Assembly (NCBI RefSeq): GCF_900156055.1
Contig: NZ_FTMQ01000004.1
Coordinates: forward strand, 1 to 64,000
Direction: 5' to 3'
DNA from: Rhizobium sp. RU33A
Lineage (GTDB): Bacteria > Pseudomonadota > Alphaproteobacteria > Rhizobiales > Rhizobiaceae
Length of the DNA stretch: 64,000 nucleotides
The notes below the pieces were generated by a model. The model did not search any database. It was given only the letters and a program-made list of their open reading frames with translations, and was not told the origin of the DNA. Within the stretch, counting starts at the first letter, position 1. Each line of letters begins with the position of its first letter. The position numbers were made by a program, and so were the translations under genes. Positions 1 to 12,350 of this stretch are shown one piece after another.

Positions 1-24
1 AAAAACAGACGGTAAAAAACCGTC
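1..24 (-). terminator. terminator-like hairpin for leftward transcription
   Basis: GACGGT (8-13) pairs with ACCGTC (19-24) around an A5 loop. On the minus strand the stem is followed by TG and five T residues, which is the form of an intrinsic terminator. No T-run follows on the plus strand, so it points left. Confidence 0.55.
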
Positions 25-147
25 ACAAAATCCCTTACCGCCCAACCCTAAAGCCGGGCAACAAAACCAGCATCACAGCCAATTTCGAGATCTTTTGTCT
101 AGAGCGAAGGACTTCGTCGCTAGCAGCGCCGCCGCCCTCGTCAGTGA
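1..147 (-). ncRNA. candidate small RNA of about 145 nt (or leader of an RNA operon running off the left edge)
   Basis: Seen: a near-consensus leftward promoter at 153-181 would start a transcript near 146. The transcript would meet a hairpin (8-24) followed on the RNA by a U-run (1-5), the layout of a free-standing small RNA. No protein frame fits inside it. An alternative is the leader of a strongly expressed stable-RNA operon to the left: a boxA-like stretch (CGCTCTAGACAAA on the minus strand, about 85-97) lies in it. The terminator-like hairpin favours a small RNA. Transcription is inferred only; the RNA family was not recognised. Confidence 0.42.
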
Positions 148-152
148 GCGGA

Positions 153-181
153 TGTATAGATTCGCTTCTCCGGACAGTCAA
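153..181 (-). promoter_or_regulatory. strong sigma-70 type promoter, leftward
   Basis: Read on the minus strand, TTGACT (176-181) and TATACA (153-158) are separated by exactly 17 bases, close to the housekeeping consensus. No leftward protein gene lies within the window downstream of it. It faces away from the M23 peptidase gene. Confidence 0.6.
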
Positions 182-522
182 CAGCCTTCTTCGAGAAATT
201 TCGAGAAAATCTCCAAGCCATTGAATTTACATGCTTTCTTGAAACTCGAAAGTTTGGCCGTCCATTTGGCATCGGGTCAAAGGCCGGTTTTCACCGAAAA
301 TCCCGGCTCCGGACGTCTCTCACGCTATGCCGTGGGCCCCTCGCGTATACGCATGTCCTCGCATGCGCGCGTGCGTGCCGCGCAATTTCCATATTTGCCT
401 GATCTTAAGGCGGTCGGCCCACCGCGATTTGACGGATTGGGCCAAAACATGAGACATGAAGACGTGATCCAGTCGATGAACCGGCCGGGGCCCCGCCCCT
501 ACGCCACAGACCAGAAGACGGC
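182..522. other. non-coding stretch upstream of the M23 peptidase gene
   Basis: No convincing gene here. One open frame crosses it on the plus strand (95-526), but it lacks a ribosome site, has no recognisable domain and covers the leftward promoter. The rightward promoter of the M23 gene must lie here; I could not pick a clear one. Confidence 0.5.
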
Positions 523-2466
523 ATGACGACAGACCGCGACCTGATGCGCTCGCTCGGTGGCGAGCCTCCGATCCTGGCCGACGGTCTTCGTGCGCCCGAT
601 CGCCGGGAGATCTCCCTGCGCTGGCTCTCTGGGACCTTCCTGACCGGCATCACCTCCTGCATACTGATGGGTGTGGCCTTGTTTGCAGCCCTCGACGGCC
701 GCCAGCAACTCGCCATCCCGGCCGAGGCTTTCGCGGTGGTACCGCCCGATCCGGATGATGGTGCGGATGAGGAAACCATGCGTGGCGACAGGATCTTCGC
801 CCCCAAGATCGCCGCCCGTCCCGTTGACAAGGCCATCCTCGACGTTCCCACCGTCTTCAAGGATGGAGAGCGCGAGGTTGTCCGAAAGCTGCCCTTTGCC
901 CATGTGAAGATGGTGCTGGCTGCCGACTACGCCAATCAGGAGCGTTATCCGCGCTTCGACCCGCTTGCGATCTTCGCCACCGACGACACTCCCCCGGCGG
1001 TCGCCAATCGCACAGGCTCGCTCTACGGTTCTGATGTCGAATCCGAGGTCATCCTGAAGTCGAGCGCCTTTCCGACGGTTCCCGATAAACCGCTGGCCGG
1101 CGAAATGACCTTCGACGAGGTCGAGGAAAATGTCCGCTCGAACGGCTCCGTGCTCACAGACGGCGATGCCCAGGTCGCGGCTCTCTATTACATCGATCCG
1201 CGTCGCTTCGATGCGGAGGAAACGGGGCTAGATCTCTCCGTCGGCATGGCCGCGCGCATCGTTGAAGAAAACATGAGCGTCGCCGAACCGGAAATCATCA
1301 CCCCGATGACCCCGGAATATGCCGACGACATCCTGCCGGTCCGAAGGGCTCAATCCGTGGCCGCGCTGATGCAGGCCGCCGGCTATCCCGAAACGAAGGC
1401 CGAGGATGTCGGCAAGGCATTGGCGCCTTTCATGAAGGGCGACGAGCTCGTCGAGGGCGACGTGATCCGCGTCGGGCTCTTGCAGCGTGGCGAGGAGGTG
1501 CGTCTCGTGCGCTTCTCGCTCTACCATCGGGCTGATCATATCGCGACGATGGCCGTCAATGACGTCGGCCGTCTCGTTGAGGGTGCCGAGCCGCCGGAAC
1601 TCGACGCCGTGGCGGGTGCGTTCGAGACCTCACAACCAGCGCTGATGTCCAGCCGCGATCTACCGCGCGTCTATGACGGCATCTACCGCGCCGCCTTGTC
1701 CTACGGGATGAACCAGGATCTGACCGCCCAGGTCATCCGGCTTCTCGCCGCAAATGTCGATTTCCAGGCACAGTTGAAGCCGACCGACATGCTCGAAGCC
1801 ATCTTCTCCGTCACCGATGATGAAGGTCGCGCGACGGAGGATAGCGATCTCCTTTACGTGCGCGCCCGCTTCGGCGACTCGATCACCCAGTTCTACCGCT
1901 TCCAGGATCCCGAAGACGGATCGATCGACTATTTCGACGAAAACGGCAAATCGATCCGCCAGTTCCTGCTGAGAAACCCCGTGCCGAACGGCCGATTTAC
2001 CTCCGGCTTCGGCATGCGCCGTCATCCGATCCTCGGTTACTCGCGCATGCATACCGGCGTCGACTGGGCAGCCCCGCGCGGCACGCCAATCATTTCCGCC
2101 GGCAATGGCGTCGTCGAGAAAGCCGGCTGGGCCTCCGGTTACGGCAACCAGACGCTGATCCGCCATGCCAATGGTTATGTCACCTCCTACAATCACCAGA
2201 GCGGCATCGCCAAGGGCATCGTGCCCGGCGCCAAGGTCAATCAGGGCCAGGTGATCGGCTTCGTCGGCTCGACCGGCGCATCGACCGGCTCCCACCTGCA
2301 TTACGAGCTGATCGTCAACGGCACAAAGGTCGACGCGATGAAGGTCCGCCTGCCCGGCGGCAAGGCGCTCGAAGGCACCGCACTTGCCGCCTTCCAGCAG
2401 GAGCGCCAGCGTATCGACACGCTGCTGCAGACCGGTGGACGCCCGGCCCAGGTCGCAAGCCGTTAA
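523..2466 (+). CDS. M23 family metallopeptidase (LytM/NlpD type), membrane anchored
   Basis: Predicted peptidoglycan endopeptidase or LytM-type amidase regulator, 647 residues. A single membrane segment at about 34-58 follows a short cytoplasmic tail, so most of the protein should be periplasmic. The middle has no domain I can name. The C-terminal third (about 485-620) is an M23 domain: the GFGMRRHP-type start, H510 and D514 of the HxxxD motif, and H591/H593 of the HLHYE motif are all present, so the zinc site looks intact and the enzyme probably active. The start has only a weak ribosome site. The gene converges on clpB and shares a bidirectional terminator with it. Its substrate cannot be told from sequence. 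Confidence 0.9.
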   Translation: MTTDRDLMRSLGGEPPILADGLRAPDRREISLRWLSGTFLTGITSCILMGVALFAALDGRQQLAIPAEAFAVVPPDPDDGADEETMRGDRIFAPKIAARPVDKAILDVPTVFKDGEREVVRKLPFAHVKMVLAADYANQERYPRFDPLAIFATDDTPPAVANRTGSLYGSDVESEVILKSSAFPTVPDKPLAGEMTFDEVEENVRSNGSVLTDGDAQVAALYYIDPRRFDAEETGLDLSVGMAARIVEENMSVAEPEIITPMTPEYADDILPVRRAQSVAALMQAAGYPETKAEDVGKALAPFMKGDELVEGDVIRVGLLQRGEEVRLVRFSLYHRADHIATMAVNDVGRLVEGAEPPELDAVAGAFETSQPALMSSRDLPRVYDGIYRAALSYGMNQDLTAQVIRLLAANVDFQAQLKPTDMLEAIFSVTDDEGRATEDSDLLYVRARFGDSITQFYRFQDPEDGSIDYFDENGKSIRQFLLRNPVPNGRFTSGFGMRRHPILGYSRMHTGVDWAAPRGTPIISAGNGVVEKAGWASGYGNQTLIRHANGYVTSYNHQSGIAKGIVPGAKVNQGQVIGFVGSTGASTGSHLHYELIVNGTKVDAMKVRLPGGKALEGTALAAFQQERQRIDTLLQTGGRPAQVASR

Positions 2467-2494
2467 ATTGAACCATCAGCGCGTCGGACAAACG

Positions 2495-2526
2495 AAAAAC
2501 GGCGGCCCCCAAGGACCGCCGTTTTG
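2495..2526. terminator. bidirectional terminator between the M23 gene and clpB
   Basis: AAAACGGCGG at about 2496-2505 pairs with CCGCCGTTTT at 2516-2525. The A-run and T-run make it work in both directions, serving two convergent genes. Confidence 0.85.
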
Positions 2527-2552
2527 GTTTTGTGCAGACGACGCGATAGGGC

Positions 2553-5156
<2,604 letters not shown>

Positions 5157-5265
5157 AGTCACTCTCCGTTTCCCCGCCCTGCCCGCAATCGGCACAGGTC
5201 GGTTGGTGTGGATGAGGTCCCCGGAAGCGGCGGACCCCGGAGCGGAAACCGCTCCCTTGACCGAG

Positions 5266-5294
5266 ATATGGGAGCGGGATTTTGCCCTTTAAAG
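5266..5294 (-). promoter_or_regulatory. possible RpoH (heat-shock) promoter of clpB
   Basis: Read on the minus strand, CTTTAA (5289-5294) and CCCATAT (5266-5272) are 16 bases apart. This resembles the CTTGAA/CCCATAT pattern of sigma-32 promoters, with one mismatch in the -35 element. It lies 110 bases upstream of clpB, just after the terminator of the preceding gene. The RpoH assignment is inferred. Confidence 0.42.
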
Positions 5295-5307
5295 AGGCAG
5301 ATAAACG

Positions 5308-5332
5308 AAAAACTCCGGGTCTGAGCCCGGAG
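5308..5332 (-). terminator. intrinsic terminator after the DUF4167 gene
   Basis: Read on the minus strand, CTCCGGG and CCCGGAG (5313-5319 with 5326-5332) form a 7-bp stem with a 6-base loop, followed by a T-run (5308-5312). It separates the DUF4167 gene from clpB. Confidence 0.85.
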
Positions 5333-5363
5333 TTTTGCAATCGTCAAATCGAGCTCGAAAAGC

Positions 5364-6131
5364 TCATTCCGAAGCGGCTTCGGCAAGAGCGGGTGCTTCG
5401 CCGCCTTCGCCGTTTCCACCTTCGCCACCTTCACCACCTTCGCCGCCTTCATCACCGGCAGCGCTGCGGCGCGGCTGGCGACGCGGACGGTTGCCGGCAT
5501 TGCGACGGCGCGGCTGGCGCTCGGCCCCGGCTTCCGCCTGGCTCTCGGCCGCAGCGGCTGCGGCTTCCGCCGGCATGTCTTCGATGACCGGCTGCGGACC
5601 CGTACCGGCGATCTCCGCCTGCGGCTGCGGCTGGGCCTGCGGCTCGCGCGGCTCCCGCTGGCGGCGCTCGTGCTGCTGACGGTTCTGTTGCTGCGGCTGC
5701 GGTGCCTGCTGCTGCGGACGCTCGCTGCCCTGGGCGGCATTGTCGTCAGAGCCGTCGAAATCCTCGCCGTCCCGTTCGTTGTAATCCTGGCGGTCGTCGC
5801 CGCCATCGCGGTCGTCACGCTGGAAGCGTTCCTGCATCTGCGACTGAGCAGCCGCAATGATGCGGTTATAGTGCTCGGCGTGCTGCAGGTAGTTTTCCGC
5901 CATGACGCGATCGCCGGCGCTCTGGGCGTCGCGAGCGAGCGTGGAGTATTTCTCGGCGATATGCTGAGCGGTGCCGCGGATCTTCACATCGGGGCCGGAA
6001 CTGTCATAGGTCCGGGTGAGCGGGTTCTGGCCCTTGCGGTTGAAATTGTTGTTTCCACCGCCGCCGCCGCCACCGCCGCCGCCATTGTTGTTACGCCCCC
6101 GACCACGCTTGTTTTGCTGTCCTGGCCTCAT
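5364..6131 (-). CDS. DUF4167 domain protein with low-complexity Gly/Asn and Gln/Arg tails
   Basis: 255 residues. The start has a basic RPGQQNKRGRGR stretch and a run of ten glycines between Asn runs, followed by the DUF4167 core (about 35-95), with the helix pattern around IAEKYSTLARDAQSAGD and AENYLQHAEHY. The rest is disordered, rich in Gln, Pro and Arg, ending in repeated Gly-Glu units. Basic Gly/Arg/Gln tails of this kind often bind RNA, but that is inference; the family has no firmly known function as far as I know. An AGGTG ribosome site precedes the start. The gene sits between prmC and clpB and has its own terminator. Confidence 0.88.
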   Translation of the reverse strand: MRPGQQNKRGRGRNNNGGGGGGGGGGNNNFNRKGQNPLTRTYDSSGPDVKIRGTAQHIAEKYSTLARDAQSAGDRVMAENYLQHAEHYNRIIAAAQSQMQERFQRDDRDGGDDRQDYNERDGEDFDGSDDNAAQGSERPQQQAPQPQQQNRQQHERRQREPREPQAQPQPQAEIAGTGPQPVIEDMPAEAAAAAAESQAEAGAERQPRRRNAGNRPRRQPRRSAAGDEGGEGGEGGEGGNGEGGEAPALAEAASE

Positions 6132-6462
6132 AGATGATTCACCTGAATGTCTTTGTTGTGCTGATAAAGGGCAACGTCATTGGCTCTGGTTGAACCGGAC
6201 CAAGTCTCCACGCGCCGCCGACAGACCGCGCTCTCGCCTTGCTCGCCGCTGGTGAAAGTCGAGTTTACTGAGTTACGCAACAGTCCCGTCGTGCTTCGCC
6301 GAGTTCGACAGCGAACCTTTTTCGAAGCCGGCCCAGTCGTGAACGAATCTTCGTTCTTTCCCCGCCGCCCATTGCGTGCCCGCAAGCTATTACGCTTCAT
6401 CCGGAAAACCAAGCCTTTTTCTATGTATCCCGTAATTATCCTTAGCAGACGCAGCAAAGGCG
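6132..6462. other. intergenic region between prmC and the DUF4167 gene
   Basis: 331 bases without a convincing gene. It should carry the promoter of the leftward DUF4167 gene and the end of the prmC transcript, but I see no clear promoter boxes and no clean terminator. Confidence 0.5.
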
Positions 6463-7338
6463 CTAATCAAGCCCTGTCGCAAACACGAGGACACGGTCGT
6501 TATCACCATAGTCCCGGCGCTCTTCGACAAGCGAAAATCCCGCCAGTTCAAATATTTGCGTAACATCACGACGCTGGTCGAAACCGATCTCCAGACCGAT
6601 GAGCCCATGGTCTTCAAGGTGGCTCGCCGCCACCTGGGCAATCGCGCGATAGGCATCGAGCCCATCCGGACCACCATCCAGCGCTGCCATCGGATCGAAC
6701 TTGGACACTTCCGGTTCCAGTCCCTTGACCACATCGCTGCGGATATAGGGCGGGTTGGAAACGATGATGTCGAAGCGTTCGCTCGTCTTGTCGAACCAGG
6801 GCCCTTGCCGCGTGGCAAAGCGCTTCGCAAGCCCGTTGCGCTCGGCATTGTCAGCGGCTGTCTTCAAGGCGTCTTCGGAGATATCGATCCCCAAGGCCTC
6901 GGCCTCGGGACATTCGTGGAGCAGGGCGAGCGCGATTGCTCCGGTTCCCGTTCCAAGATCGACAAGTCTCGGCTTTCGACCTTGCGCGACCATAGAGTTG
7001 AGATGTGGCAGGATCACGTCAACCAGGATTTCCGTATCCGGTCGGGGTTCGAGCGTCCCGGATGAAAGCGCGAGATCGAGCCCGTAGAAGTCACGCCGGC
7101 CAAGGATGCGGTGGACCGGCTCACGGGCCAGCCGCCGAAGCACGGCCGCCTCCACCTGTACCAGGTTTGCCGGCGAAACCGGCTTCTCACCGTCAAGCAG
7201 AAGGGCCGTCGGGCTCAGGTTGAGAAGGCCACAGACGAGCACCCGCGCATCACCAGCAGCATCGTCCAATCCGGCCGCCTCGAAGCGCCGTCGGGCGTCC
7301 GCCATCAGCAACCGTGCTGTTGGCGCGGCCCCCGTCAC
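6463..7338 (-). CDS. prmC: release factor glutamine methyltransferase PrmC
   Basis: Methylates the glutamine of the GGQ motif in peptide-chain release factors, using S-adenosylmethionine. 291 residues. The N-terminal helical substrate domain (about 1-100) precedes a Rossmann methyltransferase fold with the SAM loop DLGTGTG at 127-133 and the catalytic NPPY at 195-198. The start overlaps the prfA stop by 4 bases (ATGA), so enzyme and substrate are translated together, the usual bacterial arrangement. Confidence 0.96.
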   Translation of the reverse strand: MTGAAPTARLLMADARRRFEAAGLDDAAGDARVLVCGLLNLSPTALLLDGEKPVSPANLVQVEAAVLRRLAREPVHRILGRRDFYGLDLALSSGTLEPRPDTEILVDVILPHLNSMVAQGRKPRLVDLGTGTGAIALALLHECPEAEALGIDISEDALKTAADNAERNGLAKRFATRQGPWFDKTSERFDIIVSNPPYIRSDVVKGLEPEVSKFDPMAALDGGPDGLDAYRAIAQVAASHLEDHGLIGLEIGFDQRRDVTQIFELAGFSLVEERRDYGDNDRVLVFATGLD

Positions 7339-8414
7339 TGGTTTTCGCCCAGCTGCGCAAGCTGGCCAGCCTGGTAATCGGAGATCAACGCATCCAGCAT
7401 CTCGTCCAGATCACCTTCGATCATCCGGTCGAGCTTGTAGAGCGTCAGGTTGATCCGGTGATCGGTCACGCGCCCCTGAGGAAAGTTGTAGGTCCGGATT
7501 CGTTCGGAGCGGTCGCCCGAGCCGACCTGGCTCTTGCGGTTCGCCGACCGTTCGCTGTCCACTTTCTGCCGCTCGATATCGTAAAGCCGGGAACGCAGCA
7601 CCTGCATCGCCTTGGCGCGGTTCTGGTGCTGCGACTTCTCCGAGGACGTCACGATCAGTCCGGTCGGCAGATGGGTGATACGCACGGCCGAGTCCGTCGT
7701 GTTGACATGCTGGCCGCCGGCACCCGAAGCGCGCATCGTATCGATGCGGATGTCTTCCGGCCGGATTTCGATGTCGATGTCTTCGGCTTCAGGCAGCACT
7801 GCAACTGTTGCCGCAGAGGTATGAATGCGCCCGCTCGCTTCTGTTTCCGGCACCCGCTGCACCCGGTGCACACCGGATTCGAACTTCAGCTTGGAGAACA
7901 CGCCGCGACCGCTGATCGTGGCGATGATTTCCTTGTAGCCGCCGGCTTCCCCTTCGCTGGCGGAGAGCGCTTCGACCTTCCAGCCCTTGGTCGAGGCAAA
8001 GCGCTCATACATGCGAAAGAGATCACCGGCAAAAAGCGCCGCCTCGGATCCGCCGGTTCCTGCACGAATTTCGAGGATGGCGCTCTTTTCGTCGGCGGCA
8101 TCCTTCGGCAGCAACAAGATCTGCATCTCGGCTTCTAGCGCCTCGATCCGGCTTTCGATCTCGGGCAACTCCATCTCGGCAAGGTCGCGCATTTCCCGGT
8201 CCGTCGTCTTGTCGGACAGCATGGCGCGCAAGCCGTCGGCCTCGTCGATCGCAGACTGGTACTCGCGGATTTTCTTCACGACCGGCTCGAGTTCGGAATA
8301 CTCCGATGCGAGCTTCACATAGACGTCGGCTGCCGGTCCCGCAGACATTCGCGCCTCAATCTCGCCAAACCGGCGTTCGAGCTCGCGCATTTTCTCGACA
8401 GGAAGCTTCGCCAC
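7335..8414 (-). CDS. prfA: peptide chain release factor 1
   Basis: Reads UAA and UAG stop codons and triggers peptide release. 359 residues, normal for RF1. The codon-recognition tripeptide of the PxT class is PET (189-191), inside the RVQRVPETE stretch typical of RF1. The GGQ motif is at 233-235 (GAGGQHVN). The gene lies 26 bases after ptsP and overlaps prmC by 4 bases. Confidence 0.97.
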   Translation of the reverse strand: MAKLPVEKMRELERRFGEIEARMSAGPAADVYVKLASEYSELEPVVKKIREYQSAIDEADGLRAMLSDKTTDREMRDLAEMELPEIESRIEALEAEMQILLLPKDAADEKSAILEIRAGTGGSEAALFAGDLFRMYERFASTKGWKVEALSASEGEAGGYKEIIATISGRGVFSKLKFESGVHRVQRVPETEASGRIHTSAATVAVLPEAEDIDIEIRPEDIRIDTMRASGAGGQHVNTTDSAVRITHLPTGLIVTSSEKSQHQNRAKAMQVLRSRLYDIERQKVDSERSANRKSQVGSGDRSERIRTYNFPQGRVTDHRINLTLYKLDRMIEGDLDEMLDALISDYQAGQLAQLGENQ

Positions 8415-8440
8415 CCTTTACTCCAGGTCAGTCGTCAAAG

Positions 8441-10708
8441 TCAGACGGGAACGTTATGCTCTTCCGCATGGCGGAGGAGCAGGTCGCGCACTGACACGCC
8501 CGGGGTGTCGTCGTCAAGCGCAGCCATCAGAACCTCCGAGAGCTGTCCGATATCGAGCCCGAGCAGCATCGCCTTGACCGGACCGATCGCGGTCGGCGAC
8601 ATCGAGATTGATCGGAAGCCGATGCCGAGCAGCGCCATCGCCGAAAGCGGCTTCGACGCCATCTCCCCGCACAGCGTTACCGGCGTCTTGTTCCGCTCGC
8701 CGGCGCGAACAATATCCCTCAGAATCCTGAGGAATGGCCGCCCGAGCACGTCGAACCGATCGGACACCCGCGCATTGCCGCGATCAACGGCCATGGCGAA
8801 CTGGAACAGGTCGTTCGATCCGACCGAGACGAAATCCACTTCGTCCATCAGCTCGTCAAGCTGCCAGAGCAGAGCTGGAACTTCCAGCATGGCGCCGAAC
8901 TGCAGCTTCTTCGGCAACTGATGACCGAACTTGGAGATGTGCTGGATTTCCTTCTGCATCAGCTCGCGCACGGCCCGGATCTCCGAGACCTCGGTCACCA
9001 TCGGCAGCATCATCTTGAGCTCGGCGCCGGAAGCCGCCTTCAGGAGCGCGCGCAGCTGCGTACGCAGCAATCCCGGCCGGTCAAGCGACAGTCGGATCGC
9101 CCGCCAGCCAAGTGCCGGGTTCTCTTCTTCCTGCGCCCTGAAATAGGGCACGACCTTATCGCCGCCGATGTCCAGCGTGCGGAAGGTCACAGGCCGCCCA
9201 CCCGCTTGCTTCAGCACATTGCGATAAAAGCTCTCCTGCTCCTCGCCCTTCGGCATCGTGGACGAGATCATGAACTGCAATTCGGTCCGAAACAGCCCGA
9301 TGCCATCGGCACCGGAATCGGCCAGTTGCGGCAGATCGACGAGCAGGCCCGCATTCATCTGCAGCTTGATGCGATGACCGTCCTTGGTGACAGGTTCGAC
9401 ATCGCGCAAAGCTCGGAACTGCTCCTGCCGTTTCGCACGAAGTTTGACCTTCTCCTCATAAGCCTTCTGCAGATCGGCAACCGGACGCACATGCACCTTG
9501 CCATCATCGCCGTCGATGATCACGGGGTCACCGTTTTCCGCCAGTGCGACGGCACCGGTCGCCTGGCCGACCACCGCAATGCCCATGGCACGCGCGACGA
9601 TCACGACATGGCTTGTCACCGCCCCGTCTTCGAGCACGAGGCCGCGCAGGTTTTCGCGCGGATAGTCGAGGAGTTCGGCCGCTCCCATGGCACGTGCAAA
9701 AACGATGGCGTCGTTTGGGAAGCCCTCTGCCGCACTCTGGGGCGAAAACCCGGTCAATTGGCGCAACAACCGGTTCGCCAGATCGTCGAAATCATGCATG
9801 CGTTCGCGCAGATAAGGATCGGTTAGGCGCATCATACGCGCCTTGGTGTCGCTCTGCACCTTCTCGACCGCGGCTTCCGCCGTCAGGCCATTGTGGATCG
9901 CCTCTTCCATGCGCCGCACCCAGCCCTGGTCATGGGCAAACATGCGGTAGGTTTCGAGCACGTCGCGATGCTCACCTTCCATGGAGATCTCGCGCCGCGA
10001 CAGCATGTCGTCGATTGAAATGCGCAGAGATCCCAGGGCCGTTGCCAGCCGGCGGATTTCGGTCTCGCTGTCCTCGTTGAGCAGATTGGTGACAACGATG
10101 CGCGGCTCATGCAGCACGACATAGCCCAGGCCTATGCCTTCGGAATAGCTGTCGCCGTCGATCGAGACGGGTCGCGTCAGATCAAGTTCGAGGCCGGGCC
10201 GGGTAATCTTCTTGAGCTCGCCGGTGGCGATCATCTCCGCAATCACCATCGCGGTCGTCTCGAGCGCCTCGAGCTCGTCCTCGCGGTAATTGCGCTGCGC
10301 CTTGTTCTGCACGACGAGAACGCCGAGGCTTCGCCCGGCGCGCAGGATCGGCACGCCGAGGAAGGAGTGGTAGATCTCTTCGCCGGTTTCCGGCAGGTAA
10401 CGGAAGGCCGGATGCGCCTGGGCATCCGAGAGATTGAGCGACTGCGCCGAAGCCGCGATCGTACCGACGAGACCCTGGCCCATCTTCAGCTGGGCCAGGT
10501 GAACCGCGTCCTTGTTCAGACCTTCGGTGGCGTAAAGCTCGAGAACGCCGTCGGAGCGGAGCACATAGACGGAGCACACCTCTGCGACCATGTTGTTCGC
10601 GATCTGGCGAACGATCCGATCCAGTCGCTCCTGCGGCTCAAGCGGCTCCGCCATCAATTCGCGCAGCCGCTTGAGGAGGACGCGGGGACCCGCAGAAAGG
10701 TCTCTCAT
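8441..10708 (-). CDS. ptsP: phosphoenolpyruvate-protein phosphotransferase of the nitrogen PTS (EI-Ntr)
   Basis: First enzyme of the nitrogen-related PTS, passing phosphate from phosphoenolpyruvate to NPr and then EIIA-Ntr; in proteobacteria the system tunes potassium and carbon/nitrogen balance. 755 residues. An N-terminal GAF domain (about 20-165) distinguishes it from sugar EI and can sense glutamine in relatives. It is followed by the EI helical domain, the phosphohistidine domain with H367 in TSHVVIVAR, and the PEP-binding barrel with the GLFRTE motif near 471 and C680 in CGEMA. All catalytic residues are present. It sits between lysC and prfA, a common rhizobial order. Confidence 0.95.
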   Translation of the reverse strand: MRDLSAGPRVLLKRLRELMAEPLEPQERLDRIVRQIANNMVAEVCSVYVLRSDGVLELYATEGLNKDAVHLAQLKMGQGLVGTIAASAQSLNLSDAQAHPAFRYLPETGEEIYHSFLGVPILRAGRSLGVLVVQNKAQRNYREDELEALETTAMVIAEMIATGELKKITRPGLELDLTRPVSIDGDSYSEGIGLGYVVLHEPRIVVTNLLNEDSETEIRRLATALGSLRISIDDMLSRREISMEGEHRDVLETYRMFAHDQGWVRRMEEAIHNGLTAEAAVEKVQSDTKARMMRLTDPYLRERMHDFDDLANRLLRQLTGFSPQSAAEGFPNDAIVFARAMGAAELLDYPRENLRGLVLEDGAVTSHVVIVARAMGIAVVGQATGAVALAENGDPVIIDGDDGKVHVRPVADLQKAYEEKVKLRAKRQEQFRALRDVEPVTKDGHRIKLQMNAGLLVDLPQLADSGADGIGLFRTELQFMISSTMPKGEEQESFYRNVLKQAGGRPVTFRTLDIGGDKVVPYFRAQEEENPALGWRAIRLSLDRPGLLRTQLRALLKAASGAELKMMLPMVTEVSEIRAVRELMQKEIQHISKFGHQLPKKLQFGAMLEVPALLWQLDELMDEVDFVSVGSNDLFQFAMAVDRGNARVSDRFDVLGRPFLRILRDIVRAGERNKTPVTLCGEMASKPLSAMALLGIGFRSISMSPTAIGPVKAMLLGLDIGQLSEVLMAALDDDTPGVSVRDLLLRHAEEHNVPV

Positions 10709-10794
10709 CCCGATTTTGCTCCACTTCCCATTGGTCAGCGGATTGTTACCCTTACCTTTTCAGGGGTCAGGTCACGGATGTCCGCTCTCAGGAA

Positions 10795-12069
10795 TCAATT
10801 CTTATCCAGACCGTAGCAGGAATGCAAAGTCCGAACCGCAAGCTCGGCATAGGGGCCGTCGATCAGGATGGAGATCTTGATCTCCGACGTCGTGATCGCC
10901 TTGATGTTGATGCCCTTCTCGGCCAGCGCCTTAAAGGCGGTCGCGGCAACACCTGCATGGCTGCGCATGCCGATACCGATGACGGAAACCTTCACGAGAC
11001 CCTTCTCGCTCTGGACAACGTCGAAGCCGATCTTCTCCTTGTTGGAGCCGAGAACGGCCAGCGCCTTGTCCACATCACCCGAGGGCACCGTAAAGGTCAT
11101 GTCGGTCTTCGAACCATCTTCCGAGATGTTCTGGACGATCATGTCGACATTGATGTGGGATTCGGCGAGAGGTCCGAAGATCGCAGCCGACACGCCCGGC
11201 CGGTCGGCCAGGCGGCGCAGCGAAATCTGGGCTTCATCCTTGGCATAGGCAATACCGGTGACGACTTCCTGTTCCACGATCTCTTCCTCATCGCAAATCA
11301 ACGTACCGGGCGGGTTCATCAGATCGCCCATGCCCGGCGCATCGGGATCTTCAAAGCTAGAGCGCACGAAGGTGCGGACCTTGTGCACCATGGCGAGTTC
11401 GACGGAGCGCACCTGCAGCACCTTGGCGCCGAGCGAGGCCATTTCGAGCATTTCCTCGAACGCGATCTTCTTCAGGCGTCGTGCCTTCGGCTCGATGCGC
11501 GGGTCCGTCGTGTAGACGCCGTCAACGTCGGTATAGATGTCACAACGGTCGGCCTTGACGCCGGCGGCAATCGCCACGGCCGAGGTGTCCGAGCCGCCAC
11601 GGCCGAGCGTGGCGATGCGATTGTCAGGGCCGATGCCCTGGAAACCGGCGACCACGGCCACCTGACCCTCGCCCATGCGGCGGATGATCTCGGCGCCGTC
11701 GATCTCCTGGATGCGGGCAGCACCATGAGCGTTATCGGTCTTGATCGGGATCTGCCAGCCCTGCCATGAGCGGGCATTGATGTCCATCGACTGGAGCGCA
11801 ATCGCCAGCAGGCCGGCAGTGACCTGTTCGCCCGAGGCGACGACGGCATCGTATTCGCGCGCATCGTAGAAAGGCGAAGCGGCGCCGGCGACTTTGGGCA
11901 TGTTTTGCACCCAGTCGACCAGCTCGTTGGTCTTGCCCGACATGGCCGATACAACCACGGCCACTTCGTGACCCGCATCCACTTCGCGTTTCACATGGCG
12001 CGCGACGTTATAGATGCGATCCAGATTGGCGACGGATGTCCCGCCGAATTTCATGACGATGCGAGCCAT
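10795..12069 (-). CDS. lysC: aspartate kinase
   Basis: First step of the aspartate pathway to lysine, threonine and methionine. 424 residues, the single-polypeptide monofunctional class. The kinase domain starts with KFGGTSV at 7-13. Two ACT domains occupy about 265-424, where lysine/threonine feedback inhibition acts in relatives. No attenuator or lysine riboswitch was seen upstream. The gene is transcribed away from mprF and lies upstream of ptsP. Confidence 0.96.
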   Translation of the reverse strand: MARIVMKFGGTSVANLDRIYNVARHVKREVDAGHEVAVVVSAMSGKTNELVDWVQNMPKVAGAASPFYDAREYDAVVASGEQVTAGLLAIALQSMDINARSWQGWQIPIKTDNAHGAARIQEIDGAEIIRRMGEGQVAVVAGFQGIGPDNRIATLGRGGSDTSAVAIAAGVKADRCDIYTDVDGVYTTDPRIEPKARRLKKIAFEEMLEMASLGAKVLQVRSVELAMVHKVRTFVRSSFEDPDAPGMGDLMNPPGTLICDEEEIVEQEVVTGIAYAKDEAQISLRRLADRPGVSAAIFGPLAESHINVDMIVQNISEDGSKTDMTFTVPSGDVDKALAVLGSNKEKIGFDVVQSEKGLVKVSVIGIGMRSHAGVAATAFKALAEKGINIKAITTSEIKISILIDGPYAELAVRTLHSCYGLDKN

Positions 12070-12350
12070 AGACTTGAACCATATGCCCTTGAAAGACGCC
12101 GGGACCCCGGCACGGAAACTGCGACCTGAGCCAAAACCCTCAGGTTGCGGGGCTTTTAGTCTATATGTTCCCGGGGCGCAACGGCCACTTGACCCCCAAA
12201 CGGTACGGTAAAGCGCGGTTTTTCAGCCGCAGCAGGCGTGCGGAAACCCCACCTTAATTTGGATCGAATTCGAGCGCCAACCATGAGGCAACGCCCAGGC
12301 TGGGAGGCTGGACCGTCATCTGTTGGTCGATCGATACCGGATAGGGTGTC

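Noticed and set aside
95..526. 143-codon open frame upstream of the M23 gene
   Set aside because: No ribosome site and no domain. It crosses the leftward promoter and overlaps the M23 start, so it is most likely chance in G+C-rich DNA.
12070..12350. Lysine riboswitch before lysC
   Set aside because: The 281-base gap shows no lysine-riboswitch core, and such switches are rare in alphaproteobacteria.
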